Notes under the pieces: model-generated
The model's input: the letters and a program-made list of their open reading frames with translations, nothing else
Database searches by the model: none
Told to the model about the DNA's origin: nothing
Shown: one piece after another, positions 26,511 to 35,589 of the stretch
Numbering within the stretch: the first letter of the stretch is position 1
Layout of the letters: every line of letters begins with the position of its first letter
Program-made: the position numbers and the translations under genes
From: Opitutaceae bacterium
GTDB lineage: Bacteria > Verrucomicrobiota > Verrucomicrobiia > Opitutales > Opitutaceae
Direction of reading: 5' to 3'
Assembly (NCBI GenBank): GCA_016715765.1
Contig: JADJZJ010000002.1
Location: forward strand, 124,001-188,000
Length of the DNA: 64,000 nt

Positions 26511-29051
26511 TCAGGTCTTGTTGCTGTCGCCGTAGGTGTCGAGATCCACGAGGATTTCGCGCGGCGAGGAGCCGTTTTCCGGTCCCACGATACCCTTGTC
26601 CTCCATGATGTCCATGATGCGCGCGGCCCGGTTGTAGCCGATGCGCAACCGGCGCTGGATCATCGAGGTGCTGGCGCGGCGGGTGGACTTGAGCACGGAG
26701 AGCGCCTGCTGGAACAGCTCCTCGTCGTTGCCCAGATCGCCGTCGGCGCCATCGCCGTCCTCCCCGTCCTCGTCATCCTCGGCCGCGGCGCGGTCAATCT
26801 GCTGCTGCACCGACTGCGCGTACTGCGGCGGGCCGTTCCGCTTGAGGAAATCAACGATCGCGATGATCTCGTCATCCGCCACGAAGGCGCCCTGCGCGCG
26901 CACCAGGCGGGAGGAGCCCGGGGGCGAGAAGAGCATGTCGCCGCGGCCGATCAGCGTGTCGGCGCCCTTCACGTCGAGGATGGTGCGGGAGTCCACCTGT
27001 GAGGCCACCTGGAAGGCGATGCGCGAGGGGAGGTTGGCCTTGATGACGCCGGTGATGACGTTCACCGACGGGCGCTGGGTGGCGATGATGAGGTGGATGC
27101 CGGCGGCGCGCGCGAGCTGCGCGAGGCGCGCGATGGAGTTCTCGATCTCCGCCGGCGCGACCATCATGAGGTCGGCGAGTTCGTCGATGATCGCGACGAT
27201 GTAGGGCAGGTGGTCGGGCACTTCCATGCCCTCGGTCGCGGCGGGGTCGACCCCGGCGAGCTTGGCCTGCGCTTCCTCCGCGGGGTCGGGCTTCGCGCCC
27301 TTCTTGCGGTTGTTGAAGCCGAGGATGTTTCGCACGTTCACGTGCGCGAACATCTGGTAGCGCTGCTCCATCTCGCTCAGCAGCCACTTGAGGGCGCCCG
27401 GCACCTTCTTCGGCTCGGTGACCACCGGGATGAGCATGTGCGGGAGCGGGTTGAACACCTTCAGCTCGACCACCTTCGGGTCCACCATGATCAGCCGCAC
27501 GTCCTTCGGGCTCTTCGAGTAGAGGATCGAGGCGACGATGGAGTTGATGCACACCGATTTGCCGGAGCCCGTCGCACCGGCGATGAGCAGGTGGGGCATC
27601 TTGGTCAGATCGGAGATGAGCGGCTTGCCGGAAACGTCCTTGCCCAGCGCGATCGGCAGCTCGGGCTTGCCCGAGGCCCAGTCTTCGCTCTCGAGGATCT
27701 CGCGCATGCCCACGGGCGTGGGCTTCTGGTTGGGCACCTCGACGCCCACGGCGGCCTTGCCGGGAATCGGCGCGAGGATGCGCACCGACTGCGCGCGCAT
27801 GCCGAGGGCGATGTTCTTGTCGAGGCCGGCGATCTTTTCCACGCGCACGCCGGGGGCGGGGACGACCTCATAGCGCGTGATGACGGGGCCGACGTGGATT
27901 TCGCCGAGCGACACTTCCACGCCAAACTCGCCCAGAATCCGCAGCAGGTTCTCGGCGTTCGCGCGGTGCTCCTCGTCGCTGTCCTCCGCCGAGTGCTTCA
28001 CCTGTTCCTTGAGCATTTTGAGCGGCGGAAATTCGTAATTCGCATCGTCGCTTTGCGGCAGGATGAACTTCGCCTTCTTGGTTTCCTCCGGCTTGACGAT
28101 GTTCAACTCCACCACGCCCTTGGTGCCGCCGTTGGCTTTCGCGTCTTCCACGGGCGCGGGCTTCTCCACCGGCTTCACCGCCGGCCTGGCTGGGGCGGTC
28201 GGGACCGGGGGCGTCGTCGGGGTGGACACCGGTTCCGCGGTGACAGGTGTGCCGGAGCGGTTCGCCGGGGTCCGGCTGAGCGGATCTTCCTTGGAAGTGG
28301 GAATGACCAGTTTCTTGCCCGCCAGGGGGCCGACGGTGGGGGAGGGCGGCGGGGGCGGGGCCGCGGCGGCCGCCGTCTTGGTCGCATCCGCCGTCTTTTG
28401 CTTCTGCATCAGTTCCCGTTCCTTCGCCCGCTCCTCGGCCAGCGCGGCCTTGCGTTTCGTGCGCTCTTCCCGCCAGGCGTGGAAATTCGCGACATAGCGC
28501 TCAAACTCCGCGCCGATGTCTTTTGTGAAGATGAACATCAGTCCGCACAGGTACACCGTGCCGAACAGCAGTCCCGCCCCGAAGACGCCCAGCGCGTCGC
28601 GCAGCCCGTGCTTGAAAACGAGCCCGCCCAGCCAGCCGCCCGGACCCTGGGGGAAATAATCGCTGCTCCCGAAGCTCTCAAACATCGCCACCAGTCCCGC
28701 CAGCGAGATGATACTGATGACCATAGCGACCAGCCGCGTGCCCGCCAGCCGGCGCGCATTGCGCACCGAGACATACAGCAGCCACAGCACAAAAACCGGC
28801 ACCAGCCAGACGCTCAGGCCAATGGTATACAGCAGGATCCAGATCCCGTTCGCGCCCCACAACCCCACCAGATTCGTGCTCGTCGGATGGGTCGTCGCCA
28901 GGCTGCTCTGGTTCGGCGTGTAATCCACCAATGCCACCATCAGGAGTGTGCCCAGGATGAAGCAAATGACCGCCGACACCCAATTGGGCCGGTAGCGGGG
29001 AGTCTGATAGGCAGGTCCGTTATTTGAGTTTGAAGTCTCGGTCTTGGGCAT
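26511..29051 (-). CDS. ftsK: DNA translocase FtsK/SpoIIIE
   Basis: An 846-residue septal DNA pump. Four to five membrane helices occupy about 20-175, then a charged, Pro/Ala-rich linker (about 180-330). The motor domain follows, with Walker A AGATGSGKSVCINSI, Walker B IVAIIDELADLMM and the arginine-rich ATQRPSVNVITG. The C-terminal gamma winged helix (ASTSMIQRRLRIGYNRAARI) reads the KOPS orienting sequences. It moves chromosome ends out of the closing septum and activates XerCD. The linker is moderate in length, nearer to SpoIIIE than to E. coli FtsK. The divergent manA gene starts 103 bases upstream. Confidence 0.96.
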   Translation of the reverse strand: MPKTETSNSNNGPAYQTPRYRPNWVSAVICFILGTLLMVALVDYTPNQSSLATTHPTSTNLVGLWGANGIWILLYTIGLSVWLVPVFVLWLLYVSVRNARRLAGTRLVAMVISIISLAGLVAMFESFGSSDYFPQGPGGWLGGLVFKHGLRDALGVFGAGLLFGTVYLCGLMFIFTKDIGAEFERYVANFHAWREERTKRKAALAEERAKERELMQKQKTADATKTAAAAAPPPPPSPTVGPLAGKKLVIPTSKEDPLSRTPANRSGTPVTAEPVSTPTTPPVPTAPARPAVKPVEKPAPVEDAKANGGTKGVVELNIVKPEETKKAKFILPQSDDANYEFPPLKMLKEQVKHSAEDSDEEHRANAENLLRILGEFGVEVSLGEIHVGPVITRYEVVPAPGVRVEKIAGLDKNIALGMRAQSVRILAPIPGKAAVGVEVPNQKPTPVGMREILESEDWASGKPELPIALGKDVSGKPLISDLTKMPHLLIAGATGSGKSVCINSIVASILYSKSPKDVRLIMVDPKVVELKVFNPLPHMLIPVVTEPKKVPGALKWLLSEMEQRYQMFAHVNVRNILGFNNRKKGAKPDPAEEAQAKLAGVDPAATEGMEVPDHLPYIVAIIDELADLMMVAPAEIENSIARLAQLARAAGIHLIIATQRPSVNVITGVIKANLPSRIAFQVASQVDSRTILDVKGADTLIGRGDMLFSPPGSSRLVRAQGAFVADDEIIAIVDFLKRNGPPQYAQSVQQQIDRAAAEDDEDGEDGDGADGDLGNDEELFQQALSVLKSTRRASTSMIQRRLRIGYNRAARIMDIMEDKGIVGPENGSSPREILVDLDTYGDSNKT

Positions 29052-29154
29052 TTGTGTGTGGACCCTCGGAAGGCTTGCGGATTCCCACGCTAATCATCCG
29101 GGTGGTCAAATGTAAACACCCCTGCGGTTGTTTCCCATCATCCAATTTCAAATT

Positions 29155-30099
29155 ATGCGAGAGATCCTCTGTTTCGAGCCCATTTACCAGGAGCGTGTCT
29201 GGGGCGGTCAGGCCCTGGCCTCCGCCCTCGGCCGCCAGCTGCCGCCCGGCCGTCCCATCGGCGAAAGCTGGGAGATCGTTGACCGCGCCGAGGCCCAGTC
29301 CGTCGTTCGCCGCGGCGCCCATGCCGGCCTGACCATCCGCGAACTCATCGCGAAGCACTCGGCCGTGGTCATGGGTCCGAAGTGGGACGCCGCCAAACCC
29401 TTCCCGATCCTCATCAAGTGGCTCGACTGCCGCGAGCGCCTCAGCCTGCAGGTCCACCCGCCCGCCGCCATTGCCCGCCAGCTCGGCGGCGAGCCGAAGA
29501 CCGAGAACTGGTACATCGCCGACACCGCCCCCGGCGCCCAGCTCATCGTCGGCCTGAAGAAGGGTGTCACCCGCGCCTCCTTCGAACGCGCCATCATCGA
29601 GCAGACCGTCGAGAACGTCGTCCACAAGTTCCGCGTCGCCGAGGGTGACTCCATCCTCGTCCACAGCGGCCAGGTCCACGCCATCGACGCCGGCAACCTC
29701 ATCCTCGAGATCCAGCAGAACTCCGACACCACCTACCGCGTGTACGACTGGGCCCGCACCGGCCTCGACGGCAAGCCCCGCCAGCTCCACGTCTCCGAGT
29801 CTCTCAAGTGCATCCAGTGGGACGACTTTGAGCCCGTCCCGGTGCGCGGCTCGCCCACCTCCGCCGTCATCGCCGACTGCGACGAATTCCGCATCCGCCG
29901 GGTCGTTCTCAGTCCCGGCGAGAAGATTGTTTTCCCGAAGAACGAGCAGCCCCGCCTCCTCAGCGTGGCCAGCGGCTGCCTCGAGTGCGGCGGCTCCACC
30001 CTCAGTCACGGCGACAACGCCCTCATCCCCTACGCCGGCGAGTTCACCGTCACCGCCAAGGAGCCCGGCATTCTGCTGATCACCGAAAACTTCGCCTGA
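29155..30099 (+). CDS. manA: mannose-6-phosphate isomerase, class I
   Basis: A 314-residue cupin enzyme that interconverts fructose-6-phosphate and mannose-6-phosphate. The zinc ligands are visible as QVH in LSLQVHPPAAI, the Glu of KTENWYIAD and the late His in VHSGQVHAIDAG. The family stretch EIQQNSDTTYRVYDW is intact. The short length fits the Bacillus-type class. The start is the ATG giving MREILCFEP, since the bases upstream are the divergent promoter region with ftsK. The next gene follows after 3 bases. Confidence 0.93.
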   Translation: MREILCFEPIYQERVWGGQALASALGRQLPPGRPIGESWEIVDRAEAQSVVRRGAHAGLTIRELIAKHSAVVMGPKWDAAKPFPILIKWLDCRERLSLQVHPPAAIARQLGGEPKTENWYIADTAPGAQLIVGLKKGVTRASFERAIIEQTVENVVHKFRVAEGDSILVHSGQVHAIDAGNLILEIQQNSDTTYRVYDWARTGLDGKPRQLHVSESLKCIQWDDFEPVPVRGSPTSAVIADCDEFRIRRVVLSPGEKIVFPKNEQPRLLSVASGCLECGGSTLSHGDNALIPYAGEFTVTAKEPGILLITENFA

Positions 30100-30102
30100 G
30101 CC

Positions 30103-30948
30103 ATGCCCCCTGAGGTCCGCAACGCTCCCGTGCGCGGCGGCATCCTGGCCGGCCTGCTCCTCTTCCTGGCCGCCGGCTTCGCCCTCGCCGCGCTCGCCTG
30201 GATGCTGCTCCTGCCGGTTCTCGTCACCACCCGGATCCGCTCCCGCACCGGCTTCGACGCCAGTTTCTCGAGCCTGATGGTCAATCCCTTCTCCGGCCGG
30301 GTGGTCGCCAAGGGCTTCGTCCTCGCCAATCCGCCGACCTTCCCGCGCCGTGAATTTCTCCAGGTCCGCGAATTCGAAATCGACGGCGACCTCCTGACGC
30401 TCTTCTCCGACAAACCCGTTGTCCGCCGCCTGCGCCTCGACATCGCCCTTGTCGCCCTCGTCAAGCGTTCCGACGGCCGCACCAACACCCAGGTCTTCCA
30501 GAACTACCTCGCCGGCACCCCTGCGAACTCCGGTTACCCCCGCGCCACCGATCCCGTTGCGCCGCCGCCCCCCCCCGCCGCGTACGCCAGCGCGCCGCCT
30601 GCACCCGCCAAGCGCCACCCGTTCCTGATCCGCGAACTCCAGATCAAGGTGGACCGGTTCCTCATCAGCGACCACACCGGCCGCGATCCCGTGGTCCACG
30701 ACTACGCCCTGCAGCTCGACCGCACCTTCGCCAACGTCACCGACGCCCAGCAACTCCTGCTCCCGGCCTCCCTCGACCAGCTCTTCACCCTCAGCGGCGC
30801 CGTCGGGACCATCCTCCCCGCCGACCTCACCGGCGCCATTGACCGCGCCATGCGCTCCGGGACCGATGTCATGCGCGAACTGGCCCGCCAGCGCCCCGTG
30901 GTTTTCCAGGGATTCACCGACGCGCTTGAAGAAAGCCGAAAGCCGTAG
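30103..30948 (+). CDS. AsmA-like/DUF748-type membrane-anchored protein
   Basis: A 281-residue protein with one N-terminal membrane helix (about 12-40) followed by an extracytoplasmic domain. The start of the soluble part (RTGFDASFSSLMVNPFSGRV, FVLANPPTFPRREFLQVREF) resembles the AsmA/DUF748 family, repeating-groove proteins that help lipids or proteins cross the envelope. A Pro-rich insert (PPPPPAAYASAPPAPAKR) sits in the middle. It lies 3 bases after manA and 18 bases before grpE, so it is probably in one transcript with grpE. Confidence 0.75.
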   Translation: MPPEVRNAPVRGGILAGLLLFLAAGFALAALAWMLLLPVLVTTRIRSRTGFDASFSSLMVNPFSGRVVAKGFVLANPPTFPRREFLQVREFEIDGDLLTLFSDKPVVRRLRLDIALVALVKRSDGRTNTQVFQNYLAGTPANSGYPRATDPVAPPPPPAAYASAPPAPAKRHPFLIRELQIKVDRFLISDHTGRDPVVHDYALQLDRTFANVTDAQQLLLPASLDQLFTLSGAVGTILPADLTGAIDRAMRSGTDVMRELARQRPVVFQGFTDALEESRKP

Positions 30949-30966
30949 TTGTATAACCCTTTTCCT

Positions 30967-31557
30967 ATGACGAGTCCTGATTCCAAAGCCGCCGACCCTG
31001 CCACTCCGGCCCAACCCGCGCCCTCCGCCCCGGCTCCCGCGGCGCCCGCCGCGCCTGCTCCCGAAACCAAGTCGGCCCAGCCGGGACCCGAGGAGCAACT
31101 CGCCGCCGCCAAGGCCGAGGCCGCCGCCCATTACGACCGCTACATGCGCGCCATGGCCGACCACGACAACTTCCGCAAACGCACCACCCGCGAGAAGGAT
31201 GAGCTCCGCCAGTACGCCGCCGGCCGCGTCCTCGAAGACCTCCTCCCCGTCCTCGACAATCTCGCCCTGGGCCTCAACGCCGCCAGGCAGCCCAACGCCG
31301 ACCTCAAGACCCTCACCGGGGGTGTCGAGATGGTGCTCACCCAGCTCAAGACCGCCCTCAACAGTCACGGTCTCACCGAGATCAACCCCGTCGGCCAGGC
31401 CTTCGACGCCCACCAGCACGAGGCGATTTCCCAGCAGCCCAGCGCCGACCTCCCCGAGGGCAACGTGATCACCGTCGTCCGCATCGGCTACGCCCTCAAC
31501 GGTCGCCTCCTGCGTCCCGCCTCCGTCGTTGTCTCCAGCGGCACGGCCAAGGCCTGA
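30967..31557 (+). CDS. grpE: nucleotide exchange factor GrpE
   Basis: A 196-residue cochaperone. An Ala/Pro-rich disordered N-terminus (about 1-45) precedes the long dimerising helix (EQLAAAKAEAAAHYDRYMRA, DNFRKRTTREKDELRQYA). The C-terminal beta domain (INPVGQAFDAHQHEAISQQP, VITVVRIGYALNGRLLRPAS) binds DnaK. It releases ADP from DnaK. The start MTSPDSK is preferred over the upstream ATG, which lacks family likeness. dnaJ follows 138 bases downstream; dnaK is not in the window. Confidence 0.95.
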   Translation: MTSPDSKAADPATPAQPAPSAPAPAAPAAPAPETKSAQPGPEEQLAAAKAEAAAHYDRYMRAMADHDNFRKRTTREKDELRQYAAGRVLEDLLPVLDNLALGLNAARQPNADLKTLTGGVEMVLTQLKTALNSHGLTEINPVGQAFDAHQHEAISQQPSADLPEGNVITVVRIGYALNGRLLRPASVVVSSGTAKA

Positions 31558-31589
31558 TAAGGGACGCAAGGCCTGCTGATTTTTAATGT

Positions 31590-31656
31590 GGAACTCAGGA
31601 AAACAGGAATAATGCCCGGGCCTTCCGTCCTTCCGCTTCCTGATTCCCTGATTTCC
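31590..31656. repeat. inverted repeat between grpE and dnaJ
   Basis: Imperfect inverted arms, 31590-31610 (GGAACTCAGGAAAACAGGAAT) and 31636-31656, match at about 16 of 21 positions around a short spacer. It has the character of a dispersed extragenic repeat. It could act as a weak terminator or stability element between grpE and dnaJ. Confidence 0.6.
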
Positions 31657-31695
31657 ATATAACCATTTCCGTCCTTTCCCCCACCTCCCGACCCT

Positions 31696-32841
31696 ATGGC
31701 CACCAAGGAAGACTATTACGAGCTGCTCGGCGTATCGAAGACCGCCACGGCTGAGGAACTGAAGAAGGCCTACCGCAAGAAGGCCGTCCAGTACCACCCC
31801 GACAAGAACCCCGGCAACAAGTCCGCGGAGGAGATGTTCAAGAAGGTCTCCGAGGCCTACGACGTGCTCAACGACGCCGAGAAGCGCGCCGCCTACGACC
31901 GTTACGGCCACGCCGCCTTCCAGCAGGGCGGCATGGGTGGCGGAGCCCGCGGCGGTGGCGGCGGTTTCCACGACCCCTTCGATATTTTCCGCGAGGTCTT
32001 CAATCAGCAGGGTGGGGGCGGCGGCATCTTCGACGAAATGTTCGGCGGTGGCGGCGGCCGGGATGGCGGCCGCGACGGTTCCGACCTCCGCTACGATCTT
32101 GAGATCACGCTCGAGGAGGCCGCCCGCGGCGCCGAGAAGGAGATTTCCTTCCGCAAGAACGTCACCTGCGAGCGCTGCGACGGCAACGGCGCCGAGCCCG
32201 GCTCCAAGCGCGTCACCTGTCCCACCTGCCGCGGCGCCGGCCAGATCCGCCGTTCCGGCGGCATCATCACCTTCACCCAGACCTGCCCCACCTGTGCCGG
32301 GGCCGGCACGAAGATCGACAAGCCCTGCACCGCCTGCCACGGCGAGGGCCGCGTCCCCAAGACCACCAAGCTGCACGTCCGCATCCCGCCCGGCGTCGAC
32401 AACGGCTCCCGTCTCCGCTCCGCCGGCAACGGCGAGGCCGGGCTCGCCGGCGGAGCGGCCGGCGATCTCTACATCGTCCTCAGCGTCAAGGAGCACGAGC
32501 TCTTCGAGCGCCAGGACGACAACCTCTTCTGCGAGATCCCGATCAAGTTCACCCTCGCGACCCTCGGCGGCAGCATCGAGGTCCCCACGCTCTTCGGCAA
32601 GGCCTCCCTCAAGCTCCCCGCCGGGACCCAGAGCGGGACGACGTTCCGCCTGCGCGAAAAGGGCATGCCCTCACTGCGCGGCGGCCGCCAGGGCGACCAG
32701 CTGGTGCGCGTGCATGTGGAGGTTCCCACCGCGCTCACCGCCGAGCAGAAAAAGATCCTCGAGGAGTTCGGCCGCATCAGCGGCGACGCCAACGAACCCA
32801 CCTCGAAGACCTTCTTCGAAAAAGCGAAGAAGTTCTTCTGA
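31696..32841 (+). CDS. dnaJ: chaperone protein DnaJ
   Basis: A 381-residue class I J-protein. The J domain has the HPD motif in QYHPDKNPGNKSAEEMF. A Gly-rich segment (about 77-125) follows, then four CxxCxGxG zinc motifs (CERCDGNG, CPTCRGAG, CPTCAGAG, CTACHGEG) and the two C-terminal beta-sandwich domains. It delivers substrates to DnaK and stimulates its ATPase. It pairs with grpE just upstream. Confidence 0.97.
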   Translation: MATKEDYYELLGVSKTATAEELKKAYRKKAVQYHPDKNPGNKSAEEMFKKVSEAYDVLNDAEKRAAYDRYGHAAFQQGGMGGGARGGGGGFHDPFDIFREVFNQQGGGGGIFDEMFGGGGGRDGGRDGSDLRYDLEITLEEAARGAEKEISFRKNVTCERCDGNGAEPGSKRVTCPTCRGAGQIRRSGGIITFTQTCPTCAGAGTKIDKPCTACHGEGRVPKTTKLHVRIPPGVDNGSRLRSAGNGEAGLAGGAAGDLYIVLSVKEHELFERQDDNLFCEIPIKFTLATLGGSIEVPTLFGKASLKLPAGTQSGTTFRLREKGMPSLRGGRQGDQLVRVHVEVPTALTAEQKKILEEFGRISGDANEPTSKTFFEKAKKFF

Positions 32842-32911
32842 GTGGGGGGTGAGCCGCGCCAGGTGCGGATGGTGACCCGGGCTTTCCAAGCCTTGGGAAC
32901 GCTGATCTGCG

Positions 32912-33184
32912 CTAATCCGCGCTGATGGATAGTTCCGCCGGCCTCCGGTCGGCATGCCTGTAGGGCCGGACCTTGGTCCGTGCCTTGTCGGGATTGATCA
33001 GCGCCGACCGCTTCAGCATCCACAAGGGACGTTTCCGCGGCTCATACTGGGCGAGGGTCCAGGCCACGAGCGCGGTGACGAAGGTGAAGTTGAAAACGCC
33101 GACGACCGTGAAGGGCAGTTCGACGATGGTGCAGATCAGCCCCGTGAGTGCGGCCGCGAGGAGGAGGTTGAGAAGGATTTTCAT
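32912..33184 (-). CDS. small membrane protein whose 3' end is written by a repeat
   Basis: A 90-residue protein with two hydrophobic helices (about 3-22 and 27-47), then a basic tail (YEPRKRPLWMLKRSAL, RTKVRPYRHADRRP). No family recognised. The last residues ELSISAD and the stop are encoded by a repeat (GCTGATCTGCGCTAATCCGC, 32901-32920) that has a related copy near 34408-34434, so the natural C-terminus has probably been lost. The start at MKILLN opens directly with the helix; an upstream ATG is possible but runs into doubtful sequence. Confidence 0.5.
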   Translation of the reverse strand: MKILLNLLLAAALTGLICTIVELPFTVVGVFNFTFVTALVAWTLAQYEPRKRPLWMLKRSALINPDKARTKVRPYRHADRRPAELSISAD

Positions 33185-33261
33185 GACGGTGTGGATTGGT
33201 TTGCGCCCGATAGTAATGAGCGAATGCGACGCGTTCCTGCCGTTCCGGTTACGACTCGGTG

Positions 33262-33919
33262 AAGTCTCCATTCGTCATTACCCAATGTGCCTCCGCCGGG
33301 CGCAGGAACGCAGGGCAGGGTTGGGCGACCCGTCCCGGGGGAGCCGTACGAGAAGTTTCGAAGTCATCATGTAGGGGTTAGCCGTGCTGCTCGTCTTACT
33401 TTATATTACCATCATGATGAACCTACCCCTGATCATCGCATGCCCGGAGGGCCTGCCATCTTTCTCATTCTCCTTGTACCTAATTTGGCCTGATTCCACG
33501 AATCCCGAAGGGGGAAGGGAAGAAAAAAAAAAAAAAAAAAGGTTGTTTCCCGGGGGGGGGGGGGGGGGGGCCCCCCCCCTGGTCGCCCTTTCGCATCAAG
33601 GTTCGGCGCGGCCGGACTCCAATGAACCCCGACCGCCCCGGGGCCCCGTGGGGGGGGGGGCCGGGGGGGCGCGCCCCCGGGGGCCGAAAAAAAAAAGCGG
33701 GCAAAAAGGGAACCCGGGGGGAAAAACCCCCGGAAAAAAAAGGGTTGGGGTTTTAAAGGGGGGGGGCCCAAAAAACGGTCAGACGCCGAACCTGCACAGG
33801 GAGCGCATAATACGGTTCTCTCATTTATAGTTCAGGAATGAAGACCCTAGCCGATGTAATCCGTGGTTAAAATTTCAGTGGTTGTTCTAAGAAATCACTG
33901 CCTTCTTCGTTAATACCAT
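33262..33919. other. corrupt-looking sequence, probable assembly or base-calling artefact
   Basis: No credible gene. From about 33522 to 33785 the sequence is a chain of homopolymers: about 18 A, about 20 G followed by 9 C, then further runs of 5-13 identical bases. The flanks (33262-33520 and 33786-33919) have a lower-GC, unstructured composition unlike the surrounding genes. Such runs in alternating order are typical of failed base calling or a forced gap closure. Any frame across it is meaningless. Confidence 0.75.
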
Positions 33920-34405
33920 ATGAAGCGCTCCCATTACGTCCTCATGGCGATGGTTGTCGTCGCGGCCCTCGCGGGCTGGGGCGTGGCTTACTTTGAACAC
34001 AAGGGGCGCGTGGAACGCGCCGCGGTCGAGGCGCTGGCGGAGGCCCGGAAGCCGGGACAGTATCTCGCGAAGCTGATCCGCGACAGCGATGCGGCGACGC
34101 TGGTGTACCTGCCGGGCAAGGACGAGAAGGACGAGCGACTGATCCAGGTCTCCGATCCGCAATGGCGCGAACGGCTGGCGGCGATCCTGGAAAGCGCCAC
34201 CTACGAAATAACGGACAAGCATCTATTGGGGATCTCGCAGCCGATGATCCGGATCTACAAGAACGGCGCCCCGGTGCTGAGCCTGATGATGCGCGGAAAG
34301 GTAATCAGCCCCTACTGCGACGCGATCCAGAGCGATCTCATCGTGCACGAGGAAGTCACCGCCTCCATCTGGAAGCTCATCGCCGAGCAAGACCCCAAGC
34401 CGTAG
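33920..34405 (+). CDS. single-TM protein of unknown function
   Basis: A 161-residue protein with an N-terminal membrane helix or signal anchor (about 5-24) and an extracytoplasmic alpha/beta domain of about 130 residues (YLPGKDEKDERLIQVSDPQW, MIRIYKNGAPVLSLMMRGKV). I do not recognise a family. It looks like a sound gene by codon use and composition, and follows the corrupt stretch immediately, so its true upstream context is unknown. A repeat related to the one at 32901 begins right after its stop. Confidence 0.65.
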   Translation: MKRSHYVLMAMVVVAALAGWGVAYFEHKGRVERAAVEALAEARKPGQYLAKLIRDSDAATLVYLPGKDEKDERLIQVSDPQWRERLAAILESATYEITDKHLLGISQPMIRIYKNGAPVLSLMMRGKVISPYCDAIQSDLIVHEEVTASIWKLIAEQDPKP

Positions 34406-34776
34406 GGAACGCTAATCTGAGTGATCTCGCTAACCCGGTTGTAGCCAGGGGTCGTTCCCCTGGCTTGTCGTCGGCATGCACCAAGACCGGGGTCAGCGAC
34501 CCCGGCTACAACGGCTGAGGCGGCCACAGTAATTTTTTAATGCGCACTCTATTGCCCTGTCCCAACGAGAAACGGCCATGGAAGCTGAGGCACCCAAACG
34601 GGTGCGCACAAGGCACGCCCCTACCTCTGTCGATTTGCCTGGGTCAATAACCCATAACCAATAACCATTAACCAATAACCCATAATACACCCCGTAACCC
34701 AAAACGGCCCAGGCGGCCGCCCCACCCCGGGGGGGGCGAAGGCGAAGACGGCGCCCCCCCCTGAGGGTTCAGCCGC
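34406..34776. repeat. repeat-filled intergenic region (three repeat types)
   Basis: No gene seen in these 371 bases. They hold (a) a GGGAACGCTAATCTGAG-type unit at about 34405-34434, related to the one at 32901; (b) an inverted-repeat element at 34438-34512, with arms GTTGTAGCCAGGGGTC and GACCCCGGCTACAAC and an inner hairpin; (c) an AT-rich direct array at 34645-34686 (CCATAACCAATAACC units), whose reverse-complement type recurs at 62191 and 63545. A GC-rich run of G and C follows at about 34722-34760. Confidence 0.8.
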
Positions 34777-35565
34777 TCAGCCCGGACGCTGCGATTCGCG
34801 GTACTCCCGCGGGCCGAGGCCGGTCGCGGCGCGGATGGTCTTGTTGAAGAAATGCAGGTCGGGCAGTCCGACCTCCGCGGCGATGGTCTTCACCGCCATC
34901 GTCGTGTGCTTCAGCAGATGCAGCGCGCGCTCCATGCGGCGCTGGCGGATGTAGCCCTCCGCGGTCAGGTTGAACTGCGCCTTGAAGAGCCGCGTGAGGT
35001 GGTTGTGCGAGATGTCCGCGCGGCGCGCGATGTCCGGAATCGACAGCGGCTCGGCGAGCTGGACCTCGATCTCCCGCACGGCCTGGCTGAGCGCCGGATG
35101 CAGCAGCTTCCTCGGCGTGTGCTCCGAGTACGGGTGGTTCACCAGTTGCCACAACACCTCCCACAACCGCACCGACGACCGGCACGGCATGGAGGGCAGC
35201 CAACCCGCGGCCTCGTCAATCGCGCGCGCGATCTGCCCGTAGGCCGGGCCCAGGTCCTGCATCGCCGGCATGGGCACGAGGTCGCCCTTTGGCTCGAGCC
35301 GGAAGTGCGCAAACGCATGCCACGATTCGCCGGTGAAGCGGTAGATGATGCGGGCGTTCGGCGGGGTCACGCTCGCGTATCCCGGCGCGATGGCGAATTC
35401 GCGTCCGTCGAGGGTCAGCGTGCCATGGTAATTGTACAGGTGCAGGCACCAGAGCTCCGGGAGCTGAAACTTCTCCTCCTGCTTCCGCCGCCCGTGCACC
35501 GCCCGGCCCGCCAGCACGAGCTTCGGCGCATTCTTCAACGGCATCTGCCAGACGTGCTGTTCCAT
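34777..35565 (-). CDS. AraC family transcriptional regulator
   Basis: A 262-residue regulator with an N-terminal cupin-type sensor (WCLHLYNYHGTLTLDGREFA, GYASVTPPNARIIYRF) and a C-terminal double helix-turn-helix (LSIPDIARRADISHNHLTRL and VKTIAAEVGLPDLHFFNKTI, followed by RAATGLGPREYRESQ). It lies 24 bases downstream of purN on the same strand, but no metabolic link is apparent. Ligand and targets unknown; sugar-responsive regulation is common for this architecture. Confidence 0.9.
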   Translation of the reverse strand: MEQHVWQMPLKNAPKLVLAGRAVHGRRKQEEKFQLPELWCLHLYNYHGTLTLDGREFAIAPGYASVTPPNARIIYRFTGESWHAFAHFRLEPKGDLVPMPAMQDLGPAYGQIARAIDEAAGWLPSMPCRSSVRLWEVLWQLVNHPYSEHTPRKLLHPALSQAVREIEVQLAEPLSIPDIARRADISHNHLTRLFKAQFNLTAEGYIRQRRMERALHLLKHTTMAVKTIAAEVGLPDLHFFNKTIRAATGLGPREYRESQRPG

Positions 35566-35589
35566 GACGCGCCCGGTAAGGCTGGCAGT

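Noticed and set aside
29020..32496. A 1158-codon open frame on the minus strand
   Set aside because: Opposite manA, the AsmA-like gene, grpE and dnaJ, all well supported; low-complexity composition and no motif.
33384..33830. Open frames through the homopolymer stretch
   Set aside because: They consist of poly-Lys, poly-Gly and poly-Pro from runs of identical bases in apparently corrupt sequence.
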